32,658 bases of DNA from Planctomycetota bacterium (GTDB lineage: Bacteria; Planctomycetota; GCA-002687715; CAIWVZ01): contig JAFMJN010000006.1 in NCBI GenBank assembly GCA_017853435.1, forward strand, positions 1 through 32,658, given 5' to 3'. Both the position numbers and the translations under genes were made by a program. Positions 6,831 through 14,996 of this stretch are shown here, piece by piece (the first letter of the stretch is position 1; the number at the start of each line of letters is the position of its first letter). The notes beneath the pieces are model-generated. The model saw only the letters and a list, made by a program, of their open reading frames with translations, made no database searches and had not been told where the DNA came from.

Positions 6831-9139
6831 CGTGCGACGTAGGTGCCGCCGGTCAGTCGCGCGAGCCGCTTCATGAACTCCGCATCGTGATCCTTGCCGA
6901 CACCGACGCAGTGGATTTTCACCTTCTTGAGGTCGTTCATCCGCTGCATCTCCGACACGATCTGCCGAGGTTCGACGAGGCGACCACGATTCGGCTGTCC
7001 GTCCGACATGAGGAAAATGGTGTCGAGCGTCACCGTGTAGCGTTTGTCGAACGTCCCGCGGCCCGCCATCTCGAAGGCCTTTTCGAGCGGGTCGAAGATG
7101 TTCGTCGGTCCCGTCGCCTTGATGCCTTCGATGAACTTCACGGCATCGGCACGATTCTCCTTCGCGTTCGCCATCTTCGGCTTCCACACGGTGAAGTCGT
7201 GGTTGAAGAAGATCATGCCGAACATCGCGTCGTCGGGAAGCGAGCGGAGGGAAGCGATCATCTCGCGTTTCGCGATGTTGAGACGCGACTGCGCTCCGGT
7301 GGCCGCGTCGGCCTCGTTCATGCTCCCCGAGATGTCGAGGATGTACATGATGCGCTTCGAGCGGGTTTCGATGCCGTAGAAGGTGGTGCCGCTGCCCTTC
7401 TTCGCGCCGTCTTCACCCTTCGCGGTCTCGTCGTCCTTCTTCTTCTCGATGAGGGTCGGAAGTTTGCGGCCCGTTTCGAGCCACCAAGCATTCCACGCGT
7501 CACGTGTCGTGCCGATGTCTTTCCCGGCGAGATCCTTGAGCGCGGCGACGGCGGCCGTGCCGACCTTGCCCTTTTCGTCGACTACCGACACGAGCGATGG
7601 AACGCCGTCCTTGCGGCGGAGGCGGCCGAGCGCCGTGCATGCGGCGGCACGGACGTCCGAAGACGCTTTCACTTGGACTTCGGCGATGATCGCCTGGAGA
7701 GGAAGGACCGCCGAATCGTCGTCCTGATGACCGAGGGACTCGACGGCGGCGAGGCGTCGGGCCTCCTCGTCCTTTTCCTGAGGTCCGAAGGGCGCTTCGA
7801 GGGCGAGGCGGTTGAGCGCGGAACGCACCGCTTCATGCTTCACGGGACCCGCCGCTTTGGTGTAGCGAATCGCCCGCGGGAAGTCCTTCGTCGCGTTCGC
7901 GCGTGCGAGCGGTTCCGCGATGAGACGCGCCGCAGCGCGTTCGGCGATGAGTTTCGGTCGGGAAGAGATCGCCTTTCCGACGGCCGCGCGCCGCGCTTCC
8001 GCGAAGTCCGCGTCGTCGACGGCGACTCCCGCGGCGCCGCCCGCGGCTTTCGCGACTTCCGGGGGCGGACCTTTCAGTCGGCGCCGCCCGTCGACCGCGG
8101 GGACCATGCCGTCGACGGCGAGCAGCCGACGGACTCCCGCGAGCAGACCTTTGTCACCGACGGACGTGATCGCGGTCCCGCGCGTCAGCGGGTCGCTCGC
8201 ATCGATGTCCGCCACGATCTTCTTCAGATTCGCCGCTTCACGACCGACGAAGTCCTTCCAAAGGGTCGCGTTGTCGAAGAAGGTGATTCCGGTCAGGTCT
8301 TCGAGCGCCTCGACGATTTCGTCGAGGACGCGACCTTCTTTACCGGGTAGCGCGTCTGCGAGAGGCGCGAGGGCGTCGAGCGAACCGATATCGGCGAGTG
8401 CGCGGGCCGCGCTGACCTGAACGCTCCACGTTTCGTCGTTCAACGCCTTGCCGAGAACTGACATCGCGGAGGCGTCGCCGAGGCGACCGAGTCCGTCGCA
8501 TGCGGCGGCGCGCACCGCGGGTTCCTGCGAGCGCACGACGAGTTCGAGAAGCGAGGCCCGCGCTTCGGCCGTGGGCGTCGCACCGAGGACTTTCACGAAC
8601 AGGACTTTGTCGTCGACTTTGGATTGCCGTTCGACGGCGTCGGCGATGTCGATGATGGATTTCGCTCGGAGCAATCCGTCGAGACCGGCGAGCAGGCGCC
8701 CCGCGCCGTCGAGACAGAGGGCGGTCACGGTTTCCGCGTCGACGAGCTCGGCGTCGAGCTGAGCCATCTTCGCTTCGAGTTCCTTCGCCTTCTTTTCGAT
8801 GGGTGCAGCGGTGCCGACGGTGACGGCTCGTCCCTTCGACAGCTGATCGTCGATCTGTTTCCAAAGCTCTTTGACTTGTTTCCCGAGGGAAGCGATCTCG
8901 GAGCGATTCTTGTCGATCTTCGCGTCGGCCGTGCGGATGGCGGCGAGGAACTCCGGGACGAGCGTCGGATCCTTCGTGGCGACCGCCGCTTCGACCGTCG
9001 CCGTGCGCGCCTCGGTGCCCTTCTCGCGGGCGATGTCGCGGACCTTGCCCTTCAGGGCGGCCACGTCCGCTCCTTGGGCGCCGAGGTCGGCGAGGAAGAG
9101 GAGCAGCACGGCCAAGAGTCGGAGCGTGGAGAGCTTCAT
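6827..9139 (-). CDS. Secreted HEAT-repeat protein with C-terminal vWA domain
   Basis: The 770-residue product starts with a clear Sec signal peptide (MKLSTLRLLAVLLLFLADLGAQG). A coiled-coil-prone stretch follows at about 60-125 (KQVKELWKQIDDQL and KKAKELEAKMAQLDAEL). Several HEAT-type helical repeats follow, for example AVRAAACDGLGRLGDASA and SVQVSAARALADIGS, with a second set near SDVRAAACTALGRLRRKDG. A von Willebrand A domain fills about 595-770, with MIDAS motif DISGS at 602-606 and the later SDGQP aspartate. Such proteins act as metal-dependent adhesion or scaffold proteins in the periplasm or at the surface; the partner is unknown. The start at 9139 is preferred over 9160 because it gives a proper signal peptide and has GGAA upstream. 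A 119-residue putative lipoprotein gene overlaps its stop. Confidence 0.85.
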   Translation of the reverse strand: MKLSTLRLLAVLLLFLADLGAQGADVAALKGKVRDIAREKGTEARTATVEAAVATKDPTLVPEFLAAIRTADAKIDKNRSEIASLGKQVKELWKQIDDQLSKGRAVTVGTAAPIEKKAKELEAKMAQLDAELVDAETVTALCLDGAGRLLAGLDGLLRAKSIIDIADAVERQSKVDDKVLFVKVLGATPTAEARASLLELVVRSQEPAVRAAACDGLGRLGDASAMSVLGKALNDETWSVQVSAARALADIGSLDALAPLADALPGKEGRVLDEIVEALEDLTGITFFDNATLWKDFVGREAANLKKIVADIDASDPLTRGTAITSVGDKGLLAGVRRLLAVDGMVPAVDGRRRLKGPPPEVAKAAGGAAGVAVDDADFAEARRAAVGKAISSRPKLIAERAAARLIAEPLARANATKDFPRAIRYTKAAGPVKHEAVRSALNRLALEAPFGPQEKDEEARRLAAVESLGHQDDDSAVLPLQAIIAEVQVKASSDVRAAACTALGRLRRKDGVPSLVSVVDEKGKVGTAAVAALKDLAGKDIGTTRDAWNAWWLETGRKLPTLIEKKKDDETAKGEDGAKKGSGTTFYGIETRSKRIMYILDISGSMNEADAATGAQSRLNIAKREMIASLRSLPDDAMFGMIFFNHDFTVWKPKMANAKENRADAVKFIEGIKATGPTNIFDPLEKAFEMAGRGTFDKRYTVTLDTIFLMSDGQPNRGRLVEPRQIVSEMQRMNDLKKVKIHCVGVGKDHDAEFMKRLARLTGGTYVAR

Positions 9140-9271
9140 GTCGTGAAATTCCGGGCGCACCCGGCCGACGCCACTTTACACCCCGGGGCCGTACGGAAGG
9201 CGGTTCAGCGGCCTCCCACCGCGACGAACGATTCGAACGTCGTGGGTGCCGCGCTCCCGCGGCGCCGGGCC

Positions 9272-9277
9272 TATCAT
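9272..9277 (+). promoter_or_regulatory. -10 element placed for a leaderless mRNA of the M1 peptidase gene
   Basis: TATCAT ends exactly six bases before the ATG at 9284, where transcription from it would start at the A of the start codon. No Shine-Dalgarno is present and no -35 box is evident. The same TANNNT-N6-ATG geometry occurs at three other genes in the window. Confidence 0.5.
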
Positions 9278-9283
9278 GAGCCC

Positions 9284-11281
9284 ATGTCGCTTCGAAAAAC
9301 CGTGGTTTGGGGTTGGCTCGCGTTCGCCGCGTTCCTGTGCGTCGGTTGCGGAGGCGACGACGACGTTTGGATCGAGGTCGACGAGCCGGGCTGGGTCGTC
9401 GCGAATCCGCAATCGCATCGCACCTACGAAGACACGTTCCGACCGATCGCCTTGCCGAGCCCGAACGCTCAGCGCACCGCGAGCGGAGCCCCCGGCCGTG
9501 CCTACTGGCAGCAGCGGGCCGATTACGCGATCGACGTCGAACTCGACGCCGCGCGGAACGAGATTCGCGGGACTGCCACGGTCACGTACACGAACCAGTC
9601 TCCGGATCCGTTGCCGTACGTGTGGCTTCACTTGGAGCAGAATCTGTTTCGGAAAGGGTCGCTCGGATCCGTGGCGCACCGCGGATCCGGTCGATTCAAC
9701 ACCACGGGTTCATCGTCGCTCGGCTACGACATCGAAGCCGTGACCACCGCCGCGGGCGAACCGCTGTCGCTGGCCGTCTACGACACGGTCGGTCGACTCG
9801 ATCTCCCGAGTCCCGTCGCGCCGGACGGCGGCAAGCTCGTCTTCAAGATCGGATGGCGCTTCCGGATTCCGGAAGACGAAGTGATGCGCTTCGGCATGGA
9901 GCAGGTTCAGGACGGCGTCATTTGGGAGTTGGCGCAATGGTTCCCGGCCGTCGCGGTCTACGACGATGCGCATGGTTGGAACACGCTTCCGTATCTCGGA
10001 AACGGCGAGTTCTACACGAACTTCGGAACCTACGACGTCGCCATCACGGTGCCGAGCGATCATCTCGTCGCCGCGACGGGCGTGCTCCTCAACCCGGAAG
10101 ACGTGTTGACGCCGATTCAACGTGAGCGGTTGGATGCGGCGCGGCGGACGACGTCGACCGTCACCATTCGCGGAATGAACGAAGTGCGCGATCCCGGATC
10201 GCGTCCGAAGGCCGGCAAGAAGGCCACGTGGAAGTTCCGGGCGGACGACGTCCGCACGTTCGCGTGGGCGTCGTCGCCCGCGTTCATTTGGGACGCGTGC
10301 TCGACCGGCGGTGTGTTGGTGCAGTCGTTCTATCCGAGAGAAGGCGCAAGGACGTGGGCGAAGGCCACCGACGATCTCCGCTTTTCCATCGAGCACTACT
10401 CGAAGACGTGGTTCCCGTATCCGTACCCCGTTGCGACGAACGTCAACGGTCGCGAAGGCGGCATGGAGTACCCGATGATCGTCTTCTGCTCCGAGCGCGA
10501 AGACCCGTACGACCTCTGGTACGTCACGACGCACGAGATCGGGCACAACTGGTTCCCGATGATGGTCAACAACGACGAGCGTCGGCACGCGTGGATGGAC
10601 GAAGGTCTCAACACGTTCATCAACTGGTATGCGTCGATCGCCCGTTATCCGGGTCGCCCATGGCCCGGGCGGTGGCGCGGAGTCGAACCCTCCGCCCGAT
10701 TCCCCGACTACGGCGACGTGATTCGCGACCCTCGACGTCAACCGATCGAAACGGTCCCCGATCGAATCGAAGATCCGCAGATCGGAACGACGCAGTACCG
10801 CACCGTCGCGGTCGGTCTCGTCGTGCTTCGCGAGAAGATTCTCGGACCTGAACGATTCGACGCCGCCTTCCGCGAATACATCCGTCGTTGGGCGTTCAAG
10901 TCGCCGCGTCCCGCCGATTTCTTCCGCACCATGGAGGATGCCGCGGGTTGCGATCTCGCGTGGTGGTGGCGCGGATGGTTCCTCTCGACCGACACTCTCG
11001 ATCACGCGCTCGAATCCGTCCGTTCCATGCCCGATCAGCGCGGAACGATGGTGACGGAGATCGTCGTGAAATCCGTGGGTCGCATGGTTTGCCCCGCGGA
11101 ATTCGAAATCCGCTGGGACGACGGAACGACGAGCCTTCATCGAATCCCGGTCGAGGCGTGGGCGACGACGGATCGCTACGTCTTCACGTTGCAGGATCGG
11201 CGGCGTGCCGCCGCCGTGCGGTTGAATCCCGACGGCGGATGGCCCGACGTCAATCCCGCGAACGATCAGTGGGTTCGCTGA
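9284..11281 (+). CDS. M1-family zinc metallopeptidase, putative lipoprotein
   Basis: This is a gluzincin aminopeptidase-type enzyme. The zinc motif HEIGH is at residues 417-421 and the third ligand is Glu440 in WMDEGLN, the correct 18-residue spacing. The substrate-side motif GGMEYP (392-397) stands in the place of GxMEN. A conserved YRTVAVGL segment later carries the likely transition-state tyrosine. The N-terminus MSLRKTVVWGWLAFAAFLCVGC is a lipoprotein-like signal with Cys22 as probable lipidation site, followed by GGDDD. The 665-residue length fits the bacterial secreted M1 subgroup. The ORF track extends 220 residues further upstream, but that part is antisense to the HEAT/vWA gene. Expected location is the periplasm or outer membrane, degrading peptides for import; a POT peptide transporter is encoded about 5.7 kb downstream. 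Confidence 0.9.
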   Translation: MSLRKTVVWGWLAFAAFLCVGCGGDDDVWIEVDEPGWVVANPQSHRTYEDTFRPIALPSPNAQRTASGAPGRAYWQQRADYAIDVELDAARNEIRGTATVTYTNQSPDPLPYVWLHLEQNLFRKGSLGSVAHRGSGRFNTTGSSSLGYDIEAVTTAAGEPLSLAVYDTVGRLDLPSPVAPDGGKLVFKIGWRFRIPEDEVMRFGMEQVQDGVIWELAQWFPAVAVYDDAHGWNTLPYLGNGEFYTNFGTYDVAITVPSDHLVAATGVLLNPEDVLTPIQRERLDAARRTTSTVTIRGMNEVRDPGSRPKAGKKATWKFRADDVRTFAWASSPAFIWDACSTGGVLVQSFYPREGARTWAKATDDLRFSIEHYSKTWFPYPYPVATNVNGREGGMEYPMIVFCSEREDPYDLWYVTTHEIGHNWFPMMVNNDERRHAWMDEGLNTFINWYASIARYPGRPWPGRWRGVEPSARFPDYGDVIRDPRRQPIETVPDRIEDPQIGTTQYRTVAVGLVVLREKILGPERFDAAFREYIRRWAFKSPRPADFFRTMEDAAGCDLAWWWRGWFLSTDTLDHALESVRSMPDQRGTMVTEIVVKSVGRMVCPAEFEIRWDDGTTSLHRIPVEAWATTDRYVFTLQDRRRAAAVRLNPDGGWPDVNPANDQWVR

Positions 11282-11420
11282 AAATCCGCGGAGGGACACA
11301 AGCGCGCCGCCGTTTCTGCCGATGAAGCATGGGTGCGGTTCGCCGCACTTCAGGCAAGAGAGTGAAGCGCCCGGTACGAGGGGCGCCGCGACATACGATC
11401 CTGTCCGCTTTATGTTGATT

Positions 11421-11466
11421 GAAGCCCGCATCCCCGGCGACGGAGATGCGGGCTTCGCTTCTTTCT
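11421..11466 (+). terminator. Intrinsic terminator of the M1 peptidase gene
   Basis: GAAGCCCGCATC (11421-11432) pairs perfectly with GATGCGGGCTTC (11445-11456). Inside, CCG-GCGA-CGG adds a short stem capped by a GNRA-type tetraloop. The T-rich tail GCTTCTTTCT follows. It lies about 140 bases past the peptidase stop; the 11282-11420 stretch shows no gene. Confidence 0.88.
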
Positions 11467-11604
11467 CCGTGTCATAGCGCGTCGACGTTCGTCGGTCGGA
11501 GGCTATGGTGTTCAAGCGGGGATGACGAAGTTTCCGCAGTCGCCGATTTACGACCACTTGCAGGGCGACCCACAAATCCTGCTAAAGCGTCGGTGCCGTT
11601 TCCC

Positions 11605-11638
11605 GTCCGGGCGGTTCCGCGCATGCGGAGCCCCGGAC
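11605..11638 (+). other. Stem-loop in the leader of the MoxR-type gene
   Basis: GTCCGGG (11605-11611) pairs with CCCGGAC (11632-11638), with an inner CCGC-GCAT-GCGG hairpin. It ends 13 bases before the GTG start at 11652. The rest of the 11467-11651 gap holds no ORF I can support and no clear -10 box. The structure may affect translation of a start that lacks a good Shine-Dalgarno, but a chance GC-rich fold is possible. Confidence 0.4.
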
Positions 11639-11651
11639 GCGGACAACGCTC

Positions 11652-13124
11652 GTGCCGAAAAAAACGCCGACCGCAGAACCTTCAGCCACCGACGCCGTTC
11701 CGGATACGCCGCTCCATCCGCCCGAAGTCTTGAAGCCTCCGGGTGCGTTGAGACGCTTGGGCCTCTTCGGCCTCGATGCGATCGAAGCGCCGGTGCTCGC
11801 CGCCGTCGCGTTGCGAGCGCCACTCCTTCTCGTCGGCTCGCACGGCACCGCCAAGACGTTGTTGCTCTTGCGCATCTCGGAGGCCCTCGGACTCGAGTGC
11901 CGCCATTACAACGCCAGCCTCCTGAATTTCGACGACCTGATCGGCTTTCCCGTCCCGACCGCCGACGGGTCGTTGAGCTACGCGAAGACGCCCGCCGCGA
12001 TCTGGGGCGCGGGAGCCGTGATCTTCGACGAGATCAGTCGTTGCCGTCCGGAGGTGCAGAACAAACTGTTTCCGATCGTCCACGAACGAAAAGTCCAAGG
12101 ACTTCCGCTCGAATCGTTGGAGCACCGCTGGGCCGCGATGAATCCGCCGTGCGGCGATGGGTGTGAGGACGGTTGGAGCGGCAGCGAGCCGTTGGACGCC
12201 GCGTTGGCCGACCGCTTCGCGTTCGTCGTTCGCATGCCCGCATGGTCCACGTTTTCGATCGACGAGCGCCGTGCGGTGATCGCCGCGGAGGAGAGACCGT
12301 TGGGGGCTTCGGATTGCGCGGCGTTCGCGCGTCGGATCGAAGGAGTACGCGCGGCACTCGGTGCTTGTGAAACCGCGTGGGGGACGGCGATCACCGACTA
12401 CATACGGATCGTCGTCGATCTGCTCGCGACGTCGGAGATCGACCTCTCTCCGCGTCGCGCGAACTACCTGCGTCGCAATATCCTCGCGGTGCATGCGGTG
12501 TTCGCGTCCGCCGGCGTGACGTGGGATCCGTCCGAAGCGACGTTGCTCGCTCTCGCCGCATCCATCCCGCAACAGGCTCAGGGTCGCGACGTGCCCGTCA
12601 TGAAGCTGAAAACCGCGCATCGCGAGGCGATGAAGATCGCCACGCTCGACCCGGCGGATCCGCTTCGGCTCGTGCTCGCCACCACGGATCCTCTGCGGCG
12701 TCTCGAAGTCGCCTGCGGCGCGTCGTGGGAGTCGCGAGCGACCGAATTTTCCAACGTGGTGATCGACGTGTTGGCGGAACTGCGGCCCGGAGCCCGGGAC
12801 GCGGCGGCGGCTTACATCGTCGAATCGGGGCACCTCGGACGATTGAATTCGGCCGTCGCTTCGCAGGTCGGAGAGATCTATCGCCGCCTCGCGGTCACGC
12901 AGAAGGTGGACGATCCCGTCCATACGTCTTCGAAGGCATGGAAGACGTGGGGTCGGATGAAGGAAGTGCTGGCGACACTCGACCCCGAGTCGGCGCGGGA
13001 TCGTCGGTGTGCGAACGCGCTCGTCGCGTTGTTCGTCGAGAGCACCCTGAAGACTCCCGAAGACGTCGATGCCGCGCACCGCCGTTTTTTGACCGTGAGC
13101 GAAGTCCTCGGAGCGGTCGCGTGA
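11652..13124 (+). CDS. MoxR-type AAA+ ATPase of a MoxR/vWA cluster
   Basis: The 490-residue product is a MoxR/dynein-related AAA+ ATPase (COG0714-like). Walker A is GSHGTAKT (62-69), Walker B VIFDEISRC (123-131) with Asp126/Glu127, sensor-1 AAMNPP (Asn164), and a likely arginine finger in ALADRFAF (Arg188). The NASLLNFDDLIGFPVP segment after Walker A is typical of this clade. The C-terminal 250 residues are helical. The predicted start is GTG, the first good codon before MPKKTPTAEP; no strong Shine-Dalgarno precedes it. Family knowledge: MoxR ATPases work as chaperones with vWA-domain partners, inserting metals or remodelling targets. Such a partner is encoded two genes downstream. A 64-base gap separates this gene from the next; the other three genes overlap one another. 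Confidence 0.88.
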   Translation: MPKKTPTAEPSATDAVPDTPLHPPEVLKPPGALRRLGLFGLDAIEAPVLAAVALRAPLLLVGSHGTAKTLLLLRISEALGLECRHYNASLLNFDDLIGFPVPTADGSLSYAKTPAAIWGAGAVIFDEISRCRPEVQNKLFPIVHERKVQGLPLESLEHRWAAMNPPCGDGCEDGWSGSEPLDAALADRFAFVVRMPAWSTFSIDERRAVIAAEERPLGASDCAAFARRIEGVRAALGACETAWGTAITDYIRIVVDLLATSEIDLSPRRANYLRRNILAVHAVFASAGVTWDPSEATLLALAASIPQQAQGRDVPVMKLKTAHREAMKIATLDPADPLRLVLATTDPLRRLEVACGASWESRATEFSNVVIDVLAELRPGARDAAAAYIVESGHLGRLNSAVASQVGEIYRRLAVTQKVDDPVHTSSKAWKTWGRMKEVLATLDPESARDRRCANALVALFVESTLKTPEDVDAAHRRFLTVSEVLGAVA

Positions 13125-13188
13125 AGGTCTTCGCCGTGTGCATGGCGTCGAGCCCGGCTAAAGATCCACCGAGCGACGAGGGGGCTCC

Positions 13189-13632
13189 ATGCGCGTGACA
13201 CCCGACACGGTCATCCGGTGGGACGGCCTCGCGCCGCCGAACGGCACGACCTCGCCCGACGAACTGCACGGTCTTGCCCTTCGTGTCGAATGGGCGGGGT
13301 ATCCGCACGACGACGGACTGATCGGGCTCGCGCGGATGTTCGGAATCGGCGACGTCGATGCGGAGTCGGTCGAGGCGTGCCTCCGCGACGCGATCGATCG
13401 TCGAACGCGTGAGTTGCGATTGCCGAGCGGATGCGTCGTCGTCCCTCCCGACGATCGACATCGTCCGTTCGGTGGCGACGCGTTCACCGCCTTCGCGCTC
13501 GCGTCACGCGCGAATCAAGCGGTGTGGATCGCGTGCAAATACCCGGTGCTCCACGGTTCCCTCGGAGCGAGGCGGTTTTCTCTTCTGATCCCATGGGGAT
13601 GGGTCCGTTCCCATCCGGAGGTTTTCGTATGA
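13189..13632 (+). CDS. Unrecognised 147-residue protein of the MoxR/vWA operon
   Basis: No family is recognised. The product is soluble-looking, with no signal peptide or membrane segment. It begins MRVTPDTVIRWDGL and contains PDELHGLALRVEWAGYPHDD, the acidic helix GIGDVDAESVEACL, and a late stretch AFALASRANQAVWIACKYPVL followed by SLLIPWGWVRSHP. A very good Shine-Dalgarno (GAGGGGG) precedes the ATG at 13189, and the stop overlaps the start of the vWA gene as ATGA, so it is a real, translationally coupled gene. Its position between a AAA+ ATPase and its presumed vWA partner suggests an adaptor or substrate role; that is inference only. Confidence 0.8.
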   Translation: MRVTPDTVIRWDGLAPPNGTTSPDELHGLALRVEWAGYPHDDGLIGLARMFGIGDVDAESVEACLRDAIDRRTRELRLPSGCVVVPPDDRHRPFGGDAFTAFALASRANQAVWIACKYPVLHGSLGARRFSLLIPWGWVRSHPEVFV

Positions 13633-14996
13633 CTCTTTGTACGTCGATGGCCGATCGTCTGCTCGACGCGTTTCCGAGCGGCTCCTACACGACGGTCGGG
13701 TTGTTGCGGGTCTTCGACATCGTCGAATCACGCGATGTTCCGACGGCCTGTGTCGAGTGTCGCGTCGCTCCGTGCATCAAGGTGAATCCGGACTTCGTGG
13801 CGAAGCACGCCAAGACACCCGAGCACCTTCTCATGTTGGTGTTGCATGAAGTCCACCACGTGATCTTGGGGCATACCCGCATGTTCGATGGCCCGGGACG
13901 CCTCATGAACTTCGTGTTCGACGTCGTGATCAACGGAATGCTGTGCCGAGCGTTCAACGGCGAAGCCTACACGTCGTTCTTCACGTCGTACTACGACGAG
14001 GGGAATTTCCCTCTTTGTCTGCTGCGGCCACCGCCGGGTTGGCCGAAACGCAGCGACGGCGTGGCCTCCGGGCTGAACGCGCTCGCGCCGAATTTCCGTT
14101 CGGTCGTCGCGGAAATTCACCAGCAGATCTATCGATTCGGAGCGTCGTACGAAGAGGTCATGTCCGTGCTGAAGTACTGCACGCCGAAGTTGCCGGACTT
14201 GGAGGCGGCGCTCATGGCGGCGCTTCTCGGCACTCACGACGAGGAGACGGGTCCGGCGCCGAACCTCGCAGGTGAGTTGACGGCGGCGACTCCCGAACTT
14301 TCCTCCGCGTGGCGGTCGATTCCTTGGCCTTTCCAAGATCGATGGGACTTCGAAGTACGACGGACGACGGTCGCTCCACGCCGCCACCGTTCTCCGCGTG
14401 AGGTGCTCATCGGATTGATGAAGCGTGTCGCACGGCGGGGAGCGTCGGGAAGAGCGCCGCGAAAGAGCATGGGGGCGGGCGTCACCGTAGGAGCGATTCC
14501 GACGTGGGGTCGGCGCGAGCGTTGCCTGAAGTCGCTCGGAGTGACTCCGGTCTTACATACGAACGCGACTTCGCGACCGACGGTCGTTCGAGATGTGGAC
14601 CGTGTGCACGTCTACGTCGACGTCTCGGGAAGTGTGAATACGGTGATCGGCGCGCTTTACGGAGCGGTCCTCGCATGTTCGGAGTTCGTCCATCCGCGGG
14701 TCCATCTGTTTTCGACGGAAGTCACGGACGTGTCCTTCCGGGAACTCGCCGCCGGCGTCGTCCGAACGACGGGAGGAACGTCGATCGAATGCATCCTCGC
14801 GCACATGCGTCGACACGATGTGCGGCGTGCGGTGTGGATCACGGACGGATGGGTCGGTGTTCCGTCGAAGTCCGACGAAGCGTGGTTGAAGCAGCGACGG
14901 ATCGCCGTCGCCTATGTCGGACCTAGTCCGAACAGTCTATCGATCGAATCGTTCGTCGTCGCCGAGGCGGTACTGCCGACGGGAGGTGGATCGTGA
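13629..14996 (+). CDS. Putative metallopeptidase with C-terminal vWA-like domain (DUF2201/COG3864-like)
   Basis: The 455-residue product joins two modules. The N-terminal part has LHEVHHVILGH (residues 72-82), a HExxH zinc motif with another His at 82, followed by FVFDVVINGML (96-105), matching the putative-metallopeptidase domain (DUF2201-type) that precedes vWA-like domains. The C-terminal part has a complete MIDAS: DVSGS (331-335), Thr384 in TGGTS and Asp406 in WITDGW. A basic linker (RRHRSPREVL, RKSMGAG) separates them. The start at 13629 overlaps the previous stop by 4 bases and excludes the 66 extra residues in the ORF track. It is the expected partner of the MoxR-type ATPase. The stop overlaps the GTG of the MetK-like gene. 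Whether it is a working protease is not known. Confidence 0.87.
   Translation: MTLCTSMADRLLDAFPSGSYTTVGLLRVFDIVESRDVPTACVECRVAPCIKVNPDFVAKHAKTPEHLLMLVLHEVHHVILGHTRMFDGPGRLMNFVFDVVINGMLCRAFNGEAYTSFFTSYYDEGNFPLCLLRPPPGWPKRSDGVASGLNALAPNFRSVVAEIHQQIYRFGASYEEVMSVLKYCTPKLPDLEAALMAALLGTHDEETGPAPNLAGELTAATPELSSAWRSIPWPFQDRWDFEVRRTTVAPRRHRSPREVLIGLMKRVARRGASGRAPRKSMGAGVTVGAIPTWGRRERCLKSLGVTPVLHTNATSRPTVVRDVDRVHVYVDVSGSVNTVIGALYGAVLACSEFVHPRVHLFSTEVTDVSFRELAAGVVRTTGGTSIECILAHMRRHDVRRAVWITDGWVGVPSKSDEAWLKQRRIAVAYVGPSPNSLSIESFVVAEAVLPTGGGS

Noticed and set aside
6812-8350. 512-residue plus-strand ORF
   Set aside because: It is antisense to the HEAT/vWA gene, whose signal peptide, repeats and MIDAS motif are clear; the product has low-complexity composition.
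8624-9283. 220-residue N-terminal extension of the M1 peptidase ORF
   Set aside because: It is antisense to the HEAT/vWA gene and precedes a proper lipoprotein signal peptide starting at 9284.
9710-11575. 621-residue minus-strand ORF
   Set aside because: It is antisense to the M1 peptidase and extends through a perfect terminator hairpin; composition is shadow-like.
13121-13198. Possible 25-codon ORF starting with a GTG that overlaps the MoxR-type gene stop
   Set aside because: It is very short, has no Shine-Dalgarno of its own and runs into the start of the next gene; its sequence shows no feature worth calling.
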